A stretch of 5,690 nucleotides of DNA from Alphaproteobacteria bacterium (GTDB lineage Bacteria > Pseudomonadota > Alphaproteobacteria > Micavibrionales > Micavibrionaceae), in the NCBI GenBank assembly GCA_030639165.1, contig DAOWDF010000267.1, positions 1-5,690 of the forward strand, in the 5' to 3' direction. Position 1 is the first letter of the stretch. The number at the start of each line of letters is the position of its first letter. Below, piece after piece: positions 1 to 5,404 of this stretch. Both the position numbers and the translations under genes were made by a program. A model generated the notes under the pieces. The model did no database searches and was not told the origin of the DNA. It saw only the letters and a list, made by a program, of their open reading frames with translations.

Positions 1-85
1 GAGTTTTATATTCTCCGCCTTGCTCTCGCTCAGCAATAATATTCTCCATTGCCTGCTCGCCTACACCTTTAAGCGCGGCAAACGC
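1..85 (-). pseudogene. dnaE: Continuation of dnaE after the second stop (partial)
   Basis: The bases after the TAG at 86-88, read in the same frame, give AFAALKGVGEQAMENIIAER and then EQGGEYKT. This is the helix-hairpin-helix type (HhH) start of the DnaE region beyond the fingers, where relatives read YALAAIKGVGE.A. It proves that coding similarity continues past the stop and that the stop is a substitution rather than a natural end. The rest is outside the window. Confidence 0.8.
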
Positions 86-1318
86 CTAGCGAAAAGCCGT
101 ACCCTCAACCTTAAAATCAGCGCGTGGTGGATTGACATCAGGCAGAAGTAACTCCAGCCCCATCTTATCCATATCCTGCTTAAACACGCTCAGTTTTTCT
201 GGATTACCAAGGTCTAGCGTCATCGAGGCGCACATAAACTCAACAGGATGATTAGCCTTCAGCCATGCCGTCCAGTAAGCAATCAGCGCATAAGCGGCGG
301 CATGCGATTTATTGAAACCATAACCCGCAAAGCCAGCAATTTGATCGAAAATCTTGGATGAAACTTTTTCAGGAACGTCGTTATGCTCCTTTGCGCCATC
401 AACAAAAATCTTACGCTGCGCATCCATTTCAGCCTGAATTTTCTTACCCATAGCGCGTCTTAGTAAATCCGCTCCACCTAGGGAATAACCCGCCAATAGC
501 TGCGCCGCTTGCATAACCTGCTCTTGATAGACCATAATTCCGTATGTCTCTTCCAAGAGCGGCTGCAATATTGGGTGCATATAATCGGCTTCTTCACGCC
601 CTTCCTTAACGGCAATATATTTCGGTATATTATCCATCGGACCCGGACGGTAAAGAGCAACAAGCGCGATGATATCCTCAAACCTGTTCGGTTTAACTTT
701 TCGCAGCGTATCGCGCATCCCTGCACTCTCAAGCTGGAAAACGCCAACAGTATTTCCGCCAGCCATTAGCTCATATGATTTAGCATCATCCAGCGGAATA
801 TCTAGAGCATCAATACGCACCCCTGTTTCTTGCGCGATAATATCTAGGGATTTTTGAACCACAGTCATGGTCTTCAAGCCCAAAAAGTCAAACTTAACCA
901 GCCCAGCTTGCTCAACAAACTTCATATTATATTGCGTCACAGGCATATCAGATCGCGCATCACGGTATAATGGCACCAAATCATCTAGCGGCCTATCACC
1001 TATAACAACGCCCGCAGCGTGAGTGGATGCATGGCGATATAGCCCCTCTAATTGCAAAGCAATATCAATAAGTTTAGCCTGTGTCTCATCACGCTTACGT
1101 TCCGCCCGCAAGTCTGGATCTGCATTAAGAGCCTCCTGCAATGTCATTGGCGCAGCAGGGTTATTAGGTATCATTTTTGATATACGATCAACCTGCCCGT
1201 ATGACATTTGGAGCACTCGCCCGACATCACGCACAACCGCGCGAGCCTGTAACTTACCAAAGGTAATAATTTGCGCTACGTGATCATGGCCATAACGTTC
1301 TTGCACGTATTTTATAAC
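86..1318 (-). CDS. dnaE: DnaE middle fragment: rest of palm, thumb and fingers
   Basis: Open stretch between the two stops, in the same frame as the N-terminal fragment. It encodes VIKYVQERYG followed by the DnaE signature AQIITFGKLQARAVVRDVGR. The third catalytic aspartate lies in LVKFDFLGL (D555 in full-length numbering). Further family motifs are ALYRPGPMDNIP, the MVYQEQVMQ segment, LLRRAMGKK and FNKSHAAAYALIAYWTAWLK, which together cover palm, thumb and fingers. The only upstream start would be the GTG at 1304-1306, a valine codon in intact homologues, and it has no Shine-Dalgarno sequence before it. Independent translation therefore looks unlikely unless ribosomes reinitiate after the TAA at 1319-1321. 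The fragment ends at TAG (86-88), where homologues carry a tyrosine. I see it as a slice of a broken or recoded gene, not as a separate gene. Confidence 0.8.
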   Translation of the reverse strand, partial: VIKYVQERYGHDHVAQIITFGKLQARAVVRDVGRVLQMSYGQVDRISKMIPNNPAAPMTLQEALNADPDLRAERKRDETQAKLIDIALQLEGLYRHASTHAAGVVIGDRPLDDLVPLYRDARSDMPVTQYNMKFVEQAGLVKFDFLGLKTMTVVQKSLDIIAQETGVRIDALDIPLDDAKSYELMAGGNTVGVFQLESAGMRDTLRKVKPNRFEDIIALVALYRPGPMDNIPKYIAVKEGREEADYMHPILQPLLEETYGIMVYQEQVMQAAQLLAGYSLGGADLLRRAMGKKIQAEMDAQRKIFVDGAKEHNDVPEKVSSKIFDQIAGFAGYGFNKSHAAAYALIAYWTAWLKANHPVEFMCASMTLDLGNPEKLSVFKQDMDKMGLELLLPDVNPPRADFKVEGTAFR

Positions 1319-1327
1319 TTAATTAAG
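1318..1327. other. 10-base palindrome CTTAATTAAG carrying the first dnaE stop
   Basis: The perfect palindrome CTTAATTAAG covers the codons that should read R/K-D-E/Q just after the catalytic PDFDVDF motif. On the minus strand it reads CTT AAT TAA (L-N-stop) plus the first base of GTT. The codon count is the same as in intact homologues, so this is replacement, not insertion. Three neighbouring codons all depart from the family consensus. The palindrome may be chance in AT-rich DNA. Confidence 0.6.
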
Positions 1328-2551
1328 GCGATCTTGGCAAAAATCGACGTCAAAGTCAGGCATAGACACACGTTCGGGGTTAAGAAAACGCTCAAACAGC
1401 AATCCAAATTCGAGAGGGTCAAGGTCGGTAATTTTTAGCGACCAAGCAACGATAGAGCCAGCGCCAGAACCACGCCCCGGCCCTACGGGAATATTATGCT
1501 CCTTCGACCATTTTATAAAATCGGAACATATAAGGAAATACCCCGGAAAACCCATTTGATTGATGACATTAAGCTCAAAATCCAAACGATCCCAGTATGG
1601 TTTTGCAATCTTCTCTATTTCTTCTTTATCCGTAATTTCTTTAAGGACAAATTTATCCAAACGCCACTGCAAGCCTTCTTTTGCCTGCTTGGCTAGCTCC
1701 TCAGGCTCAGGAAGCTTACTTTCCGTTTCAAATGGCGGCAAAATGGGGTCAATAAATTTAAGTAAGTAAGAGCATCTCTGTGCGATCACAACTGTGTTTT
1801 GTACTGCTTCAGGAATATCCGCAAACAGCTCCACCATCTCCTTGGCAGACTTGAAGTAATGTTCGGGCGTGACTTTACGGCGATCTTCCTCGCTGATATA
1901 GCGACCCTCTGCAATACAAAGCAACGCGTCATGCGCCTCATGTGCGCCACGCTCTCTGAAATAACAATCATTAGTGGCAACAAGGGGAACATCATGTGCA
2001 TAGGCTAGCTCGATCAAACCTTCCTCAGCCGAATTTTCATCGGGCAGGCCATGACGCTGTAGCTCAATATAAAAGGTATCTTTGAAGATAGACTTCATAC
2101 GCTTTATTTCTTGCTCAGCCTTTTCCATTTGACCATGCAATACATTTTGAGCAATAGCGCCTTTCATGCCGCCACTCAGAGCAATTATACCTGCTGAATA
2201 TTGCTCCAATGTTTCATAGGTGGCAGTAACATCCGCGCTAGATATATCACCCATATAAGACTTACTTATAATCTTACAAATGTTCTTATATCCGCGCTCA
2301 TTCTGCGCAAGTAATACCAGTTGGTTATCATTATCACCAATAGTAATCTGGCAACCGAAAATAGGCTGCACACCTGACTTTGAGGAAGCTTGTGCGAACT
2401 CCATCGCACCAAATAGATTATTGGTATCTGTAACAGCCACTGCGGCCATACGATGCGACGAGCAAAGCTTAACCAAGTCCCCAACCTTGATTGCCCCTTC
2501 CGCGAGTGAATATGCGGAATGCACGTGTAAATGTATAAATTCTTGCGCCAT
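1319..2551 (-). CDS. dnaE: DnaE N-terminal fragment: PHP domain and first half of the palm
   Basis: This 410-residue open frame is the N-terminal part of the DNA polymerase III alpha subunit. The PHP domain opens the protein with HLHVHSAYS (residues 7-15) and AVTDTNNLFGAMEF (about 39-52). The nucleotide-binding motif PVGPGRGSGAGS follows at about 353-364, and the palm motif PDFDVDF at 398-404 supplies catalytic D401 and D403. The frame then ends in R-L-N-stop where relatives have R-R/K-D-E/Q and continue. Taken alone this product would lack the third catalytic aspartate, fingers and beta-clamp contacts, so it could not be a polymerase. The start is the ATG at 2551, which gives the usual DnaE N-terminus (MAQEFIHLHVHS). 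No Shine-Dalgarno sequence precedes it; the bases just upstream read ATCCTCCAC. The upstream gene ends 44 bases before. Confidence 0.85.
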   Translation of the reverse strand: MAQEFIHLHVHSAYSLAEGAIKVGDLVKLCSSHRMAAVAVTDTNNLFGAMEFAQASSKSGVQPIFGCQITIGDNDNQLVLLAQNERGYKNICKIISKSYMGDISSADVTATYETLEQYSAGIIALSGGMKGAIAQNVLHGQMEKAEQEIKRMKSIFKDTFYIELQRHGLPDENSAEEGLIELAYAHDVPLVATNDCYFRERGAHEAHDALLCIAEGRYISEEDRRKVTPEHYFKSAKEMVELFADIPEAVQNTVVIAQRCSYLLKFIDPILPPFETESKLPEPEELAKQAKEGLQWRLDKFVLKEITDKEEIEKIAKPYWDRLDFELNVINQMGFPGYFLICSDFIKWSKEHNIPVGPGRGSGAGSIVAWSLKITDLDPLEFGLLFERFLNPERVSMPDFDVDFCQDRLN

Positions 2552-2560
2552 GTGGAGGAT

Positions 2561-2566
2561 ATTATA
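2561..2566 (-). promoter_or_regulatory. Candidate -10 box for a leaderless or nearly leaderless dnaE transcript
   Basis: A perfect TATAAT on the minus strand ends 9 bases before the dnaE ATG. With a 17-base spacer the -35 would be TGTAGA (2584-2589), only a 3 of 6 match to TTGACA. Normal spacing from the -10 puts the start of transcription 0 to 3 bases before the ATG, which fits the absence of a Shine-Dalgarno sequence. The weak -35 and the AT-rich context keep this tentative. Confidence 0.4.
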
Positions 2567-2595
2567 GATAAAGCATCATAATATCTACAGCAAAT

Positions 2596-3357
2596 CTAGC
2601 GAATTAATTTAGGAACTAAGGGTAATAAAGTCATGCTGAGGTTATGTTTTGGCTTTGGCCCTGCGGAATCAACACGGAGCAATAAATTACGGTCAAGTAA
2701 TTGATAGCCGCCTATAAGACTATCACTTCTTTTACTACGGAAATCCTTCTTAGTAACAGCTACAATAACATTACTTCCAGCAGCTCCTAAGGCAAAATGA
2801 TTAGCCCAATTTTGCGCATCATTAACAGTAGCCTGCGCCCCACTCGCTCCGTAAACGAGAACTTTAAGCTCTATAATGTTATTATTAGGAAGACTGAATC
2901 CTGCATTTATACTCTTTTTGACAACACCAGAAAAAGGCAATGCATATTTATCAATGTCCTGCGAAGTAGTGCTACCGTGATAGGCGCCTATAATAGCTGC
3001 ACCTGATTGTGCCTGTGATATTGGTGATGAAATATCTATATACTCCAGAATAACAACCCGCCCCCTTAGGTCATATAGCGCTAATTCTTTGCCGTTCTGG
3101 TCAAGAAATTTAATATCTGGATAAGGATCATTCATATTAGCTGGCCAGACTTCTGGCAGATTTTCATTTCCCTTTTTTGATTCAGCGAATATTTGTCGTA
3201 GCCTAGTCTGCTCTTCTAATATCTCGGCTCTCTCTTCAGCAGGTTTTTTATTAGCTTCGATGGATATAACAGACATAACTAGCAGACCTCCCAAAACAAG
3301 GAATAAAAACTTTGTTGTATAGGATAAGATTTTTTGTATTACATCACTGTTCATCAT
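2596..3357 (-). CDS. Membrane-anchored thioredoxin-fold protein lacking cysteines
   Basis: I do not recognise a named gene. The protein has 253 residues. A charged N-terminus and a hydrophobic segment at about 17-33 (FLFLVLGGLLVMSVISI) indicate a signal anchor or uncleaved signal peptide with the rest in the periplasm. A charged, probably helical linker follows (39-62). From about 79 the pattern is thioredoxin-like in the TlpA/AhpC-TSA style: PDIKFLDQNGKELALYDLRG, then strand RVVILEYI. Near the C-terminus, GYQLLDRNLLLRVDSAG resembles the conserved strand pair of such proteins. Where the redox motif CxxC would sit the sequence reads SSPIS (110-114), and the whole protein contains no cysteine, so thiol-disulfide chemistry is excluded. 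The likely start is one of two adjacent ATGs (3357 or 3354) because AAAGG lies 5 and 8 bases upstream of them; a longer frame from 3396 lacks such a site. Stop is TAG. The function is unknown, perhaps a structural or binding role. Confidence 0.75.
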   Translation of the reverse strand: MMNSDVIQKILSYTTKFLFLVLGGLLVMSVISIEANKKPAEERAEILEEQTRLRQIFAESKKGNENLPEVWPANMNDPYPDIKFLDQNGKELALYDLRGRVVILEYIDISSPISQAQSGAAIIGAYHGSTTSQDIDKYALPFSGVVKKSINAGFSLPNNNIIELKVLVYGASGAQATVNDAQNWANHFALGAAGSNVIVAVTKKDFRSKRSDSLIGGYQLLDRNLLLRVDSAGPKPKHNLSMTLLPLVPKLIR

Positions 3358-3387
3358 GAAGGCCTTTAATATTACTAGATGCCTAAA

Positions 3388-3410
3388 GATAAGCATAAAA
3401 TATGCATATC
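3388..3410 (-). repeat. AT-rich stem-loop between hemN and the thioredoxin-fold gene
   Basis: On the minus strand GATATGCATA pairs with TATGCTTATC across a TTT loop, giving nine pairs and one T-T mismatch. It is followed by TTTAGG. It begins 43 bases after the hemN stop, so it could be a weak terminator or a processing site. The stem is AT-rich and the U-run short, so its function is doubtful. Confidence 0.3.
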
Positions 3411-3453
3411 CTCAACAACATAGAATAATTTATACATATTGGCTTATAAGAAA

Positions 3454-4800
3454 TTAAATAGCCTTAGCGTGCCTGCCTTCTTGGATCTCAAAATACGGAT
3501 CGAAGCTAGATGCTACTACGCGGGTGAAGGGTTTACCTGCATCTGTTATCTTAATGTGCGAGCCATCTATCGTAATTAGCCCGTCATTTTCTAGCTTTGA
3601 TAAATTAATATTTATCGAATCAATATCATCGCGCAAAGCATCATTGTAGCAAGATATATCAACCTCAAAATTACACATCAGCTCTTCAATCAAACTACGT
3701 AAACTCTGATCATCATCGCTTAGGACACAACTCTTACTCATTGGGAATGATCCTTCTTGCACATCACTGCGATAAGCAACTGGATCTATGGTATTTTGAA
3801 TATACGCAGATTTATAACTGCTGATTGATGATAATCCAAAGCCGATAATGGCCTCCGATATATCTGTAGTATAGCCTTGAAAATTACGTCTTAGTTGCCC
3901 TTCGCTTTGAGCCGTGCAGAGAGGGTCACCATCCTTAGCATAGTGATCAGTCCCGATTGCGCTATAATTGTGGCTCTTTAGAATTTTATCGACAGCTTCA
4001 TTCATCAAGTGACGCTCTGCGCCATCAGCCATTGAGTATTTCTCAAGCAATTTTTGGTGCTTCTTCATCCATGGGACATGTGCGTAAGGAAATACTGCCA
4101 AACGATTAGGAGCGAGTGACGCTGCCTGCTCTGCCGTTTTAGTAACCGTTGCTATTGTTTGCTTTGGAAGGCCGATAATTAGGTCAAAATTAATCTGGTT
4201 AATTCCATTAGCGCGTAATTCTTCGACGCAGGATTTTACTTGCTCAAATGGCTGCACGCGGTTAATGGCTTCTTGAACCTCAAGGTCAAAATCCTGCACC
4301 CCTAAAGACACGCGCGTTACGCCAACTTCAGCAAAGCAATTTATAATTGAGCTATCTAGGTAGCGAGGATCAGATTCTATGTCTATTTGTGATGTCTCTG
4401 TGAAATCAAAGAACTCTTTGCATTTATTAATTATGCTTTTTAAGTCTTTGGGTTTTAGATAGTTAGGAGATCCGCCGCCAAAATGCAGTAAATTAACGGG
4501 CAGCTTACCTGTTAGCCTTTTTCCTACTAGCTCAATTTCTGCCAGTAGCAATATGAGATATGATTCTATGGGACTGTAGCTGCTAACTACCTTTGTGTTG
4601 CAACCGCAATATAAGCAAAGGCTGTGACAGAATGGGATATGTACATATAGCGATACGGCTTTATCAGCTGGCAGAGCTGATAATATTTGTCCATATTGAT
4701 CATTAGATAATTTTTCCGTAAACTGCGTTGCAGGCGGAAAGCTGGTATAGCGTGGAACAGAATAATTATATTTATCAAGAAGCACGTCTATACTGGTCAT
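3454..4800 (-). CDS. hemN: Oxygen-independent coproporphyrinogen III oxidase (radical SAM)
   Basis: HemN converts coproporphyrinogen III to protoporphyrinogen IX without oxygen, by two radical-SAM decarboxylations in the cytoplasm during heme synthesis. The protein has 448 residues, close to the E. coli enzyme. The start region YSVPRYTSFPPATQF is typical of true HemN. The cluster motif is HIPFCHSLCLYCGC, with C58, C62 and C65 as the radical SAM CxxxCxxC and C67 as the extra HemN cysteine; Y52 precedes it. The SAM-binding glycine motif is HFGGGSPN (106-113), with serine where many HemN have threonine. Other family marks are IDIESDPRYL, RVSLGVQDF, INFDLIIGLPKQ, IGTDHYAKDGDPL, RRNFQGYTT and the C-terminal GKPFTRVVASSFDPYF. 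These separate it from HemW. The ATG at 4800 is preferred over an upstream TTG at 4806. The Shine-Dalgarno sequence is weak (AAAGTGGG). The stop is TAA. No FNR-type TTGAT-N4-ATCAA box was seen immediately upstream. Confidence 0.95.
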   Translation of the reverse strand: MTSIDVLLDKYNYSVPRYTSFPPATQFTEKLSNDQYGQILSALPADKAVSLYVHIPFCHSLCLYCGCNTKVVSSYSPIESYLILLLAEIELVGKRLTGKLPVNLLHFGGGSPNYLKPKDLKSIINKCKEFFDFTETSQIDIESDPRYLDSSIINCFAEVGVTRVSLGVQDFDLEVQEAINRVQPFEQVKSCVEELRANGINQINFDLIIGLPKQTIATVTKTAEQAASLAPNRLAVFPYAHVPWMKKHQKLLEKYSMADGAERHLMNEAVDKILKSHNYSAIGTDHYAKDGDPLCTAQSEGQLRRNFQGYTTDISEAIIGFGLSSISSYKSAYIQNTIDPVAYRSDVQEGSFPMSKSCVLSDDDQSLRSLIEELMCNFEVDISCYNDALRDDIDSININLSKLENDGLITIDGSHIKITDAGKPFTRVVASSFDPYFEIQEGRHAKAI

Positions 4801-4823
4801 TGGCAACCCACTTTATAAGTAAT

Positions 4824-4850
4824 ATTATCCCGCCATAACAGCAGGATAAT
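4824..4850 (-). terminator. Stem-loop between rpmB and hemN, possible terminator or attenuator
   Basis: On the minus strand ATTATCCTGC pairs with GCGGGATAAT around the 7-base loop TGTTATG. That makes ten pairs including one T-G wobble, which on the plus strand would be a C-A mismatch, so the structure favours minus-strand RNA. It starts 7 bases after the rpmB stop. The following bases ATTACTTATAAAG are only partly U-rich, so termination may be incomplete, leaving some readthrough into hemN 23 bases further on. Confidence 0.5.
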
Positions 4851-4857
4851 GAATTAT

Positions 4858-5151
4858 TTAAGCAGTTTTCGCAGCCAGAACTTTTTCAACTTGCGCTTTA
4901 ATTGGGCGAAGTTTTGCATCAAGCTTAGTTGGAGCAGTGCTAGTAAGGAAAGCATCAAAGCCACCTTTGTGCTCAACTGTACGTAGGCCAGCAGCGCTAG
5001 TGCGAATGTTGACCCAACGATCCAATGCCTCACTATAAAGGCTTGTATCTTGAATATTCGGAAGAAAACGACGTCTAGTTCTGTTTAGAGCGTGTGAAAC
5101 ATTATTCCCACTCATAACGCCTTTTCCTGTAATCATGCAACGACGGCTCAT
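4858..5151 (-). CDS. rpmB: 50S ribosomal protein L28
   Basis: L28 is a structural protein of the large ribosomal subunit. The product has 97 residues, the usual size in Alphaproteobacteria. It begins MSRRCMITGKGVMSGNNVSHALNRT in family style: the CxxTGK motif at 5-10, SGNNVSHA at 14-21, then a basic stretch RTRRRFLPN at 24-32. The later segments NIRTSAAGLRTVEHKGGFD (48-66) and a lysine-rich helical C-terminus also fit. Only one cysteine is present, so this is the form without the zinc-binding CxxC pairs. The frame is open back to 5229, but the ATG at 5151 is chosen because it gives the conserved N-terminus and has AAGGA 8 bases upstream. Transcription is divergent from phaZ. The stop is TAA, followed by a stem-loop. 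Confidence 0.97.
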   Translation of the reverse strand: MSRRCMITGKGVMSGNNVSHALNRTRRRFLPNIQDTSLYSEALDRWVNIRTSAAGLRTVEHKGGFDAFLTSTAPTKLDAKLRPIKAQVEKVLAAKTA

Positions 5152-5196
5152 AGCCAAATTCCTTATATATTTGTATAATTCATAATAGATTGCGAA

Positions 5197-5225
5197 AAGT
5201 AGTCCATAGCCACCCATAAAGTCAA
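5197..5225 (-). promoter_or_regulatory. Candidate rpmB promoter
   Basis: On the minus strand TTGACT (5220-5225, preceded by C, giving CTTGAC) is separated by 17 bases from CTACTT (5197-5202). This resembles the alphaproteobacterial housekeeping pattern CTTGAC-N17-CTATAT. It would start transcription near 5190 and give a leader of about 40 bases with the Shine-Dalgarno sequence near its end. The -10 box is imperfect. Confidence 0.45.
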
Positions 5226-5292
5226 GCATTACTGTATAAATACTGCATATTTTTTATAAAGATGTGTTTGTTGAAATACGTAAGTAGTCTCA

Positions 5293-5321
5293 TTGTATAA
5301 ATATCTCTATCATAGTATAGT
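5293..5321 (+). promoter_or_regulatory. Candidate phaZ promoter
   Basis: TTGTAT (5293-5298), a 17-base spacer and TATAGT (5316-5321, 5 of 6 to TATAAT) form a plausible housekeeping promoter. Transcription would begin near 5328, about 77 bases before the phaZ start codon. An alternative is TTGAAA (5271-5276) with TATAAA (5296-5301), but its 19-base spacer is less favourable. The region is AT-rich, so chance matches are likely. Confidence 0.4.
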
Positions 5322-5325
5322 ATTT

Positions 5326-5340
5326 TTTTGCACTGCAAAA
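5326..5340 (+). promoter_or_regulatory. Perfect palindrome TTTTGCACTGCAAAA, possible PhaR-type operator
   Basis: Seven bases on each side of a central C are exact reverse complements (TTTTGCA-C-TGCAAAA). It lies just downstream of the predicted phaZ -10 box and overlaps the expected transcription start, a position typical of repressor sites. PhaR, the regulator that senses PHA in Alphaproteobacteria such as Paracoccus, is known to bind TGC/GCA-rich palindromes near PHA genes, so it is the first candidate. The assignment to PhaR is inference; the palindrome itself is plain. Confidence 0.5.
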
Positions 5341-5404
5341 TATCGCCTTCTTGTTGTTTCAACTAAACACCACAACCTTAACAGGATTTAAATAAGAGAG
5401 ATCA

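Larger units (their letters stand above)
1..2551 (-). pseudogene. dnaE: DNA polymerase III subunit alpha, interrupted by two in-frame stops; C-terminus beyond left edge
   Basis: This is the replicative polymerase catalytic subunit, read as one continuous frame of 850 codons from the ATG at 2551 to the window edge. The frame contains two stops: TAA at codon 411 (1319-1321) and TAG at codon 822 (86-88). No frameshift or gap is needed: the residues before and after each stop join directly into conserved DnaE sequence (CQDR-LN*-VIKYVQERYG and VEGTAFR-*-AFAALKGVGE). Numbering matches E. coli DnaE so well that the catalytic aspartates fall at D401, D403 and D555, all present. The rest of the family length, including most of the beta-binding and OB/tau-binding part, lies outside the window. 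Sequence conservation outside the stops argues against old decay. An essential gene cannot simply be lost, so a second copy, a sequence error or recoding must be considered. Identity as dnaE is near certain; the pseudogene status is inference. Confidence 0.8.
5152..5404. other. Divergent intergenic region between rpmB and phaZ
   Basis: This 253-base AT-rich stretch is the longest gene-free part of the window. It holds the outward-facing candidate promoters of both genes and the TGCA palindrome. I see no conserved small ORF, tRNA or terminator in it. The short rpmB-frame extension up to 5229 is not coding by comparison with the L28 family. Confidence 0.7.

Noticed and set aside
1304..1306. GTG as a genuine start of a separate downstream polymerase gene
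   Set aside because: It is an ordinary valine codon in the DnaE alignment and has no Shine-Dalgarno sequence; the codons before it are also conserved DnaE sequence.
86..1321. A changed genetic code that reads TAA and TAG as amino acids
   Set aside because: TAA ends hemN and rpmB exactly where those families end, and TAG ends the thioredoxin-fold gene at a sensible place. Both stop codons therefore appear to work normally in this window.
1290..1340. A split intein or natural two-gene DnaE as in cyanobacteria
   Set aside because: No intein N- or C-terminal sequence (initial Cys block, final His-Asn) occurs at the junction, the cut is not at the cyanobacterial site, and the two halves are adjacent in one frame.
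2280..2567. Plus-strand open frame of 95 codons opposite dnaE, and similar antisense frames within dnaE and hemN
   Set aside because: They lie wholly opposite strongly recognised genes, show no family motifs and have no convincing ribosome-binding sites.
3388..3410. A strong rho-independent terminator after hemN
   Set aside because: The stem is AT-rich with a mismatch and only three U follow, so it was kept only as a low-confidence inverted repeat.
4801..4806. TTG at 4806 as the hemN start
   Set aside because: An ATG lies two codons further on, with a better distance to the weak Shine-Dalgarno-like AAAGTGGG.
5152..5229. A 26-residue N-terminal extension of L28 to an ATG at 5229
   Set aside because: The family starts at MSRRC, the Shine-Dalgarno sequence belongs to the ATG at 5151, and the candidate promoter lies inside the extension.
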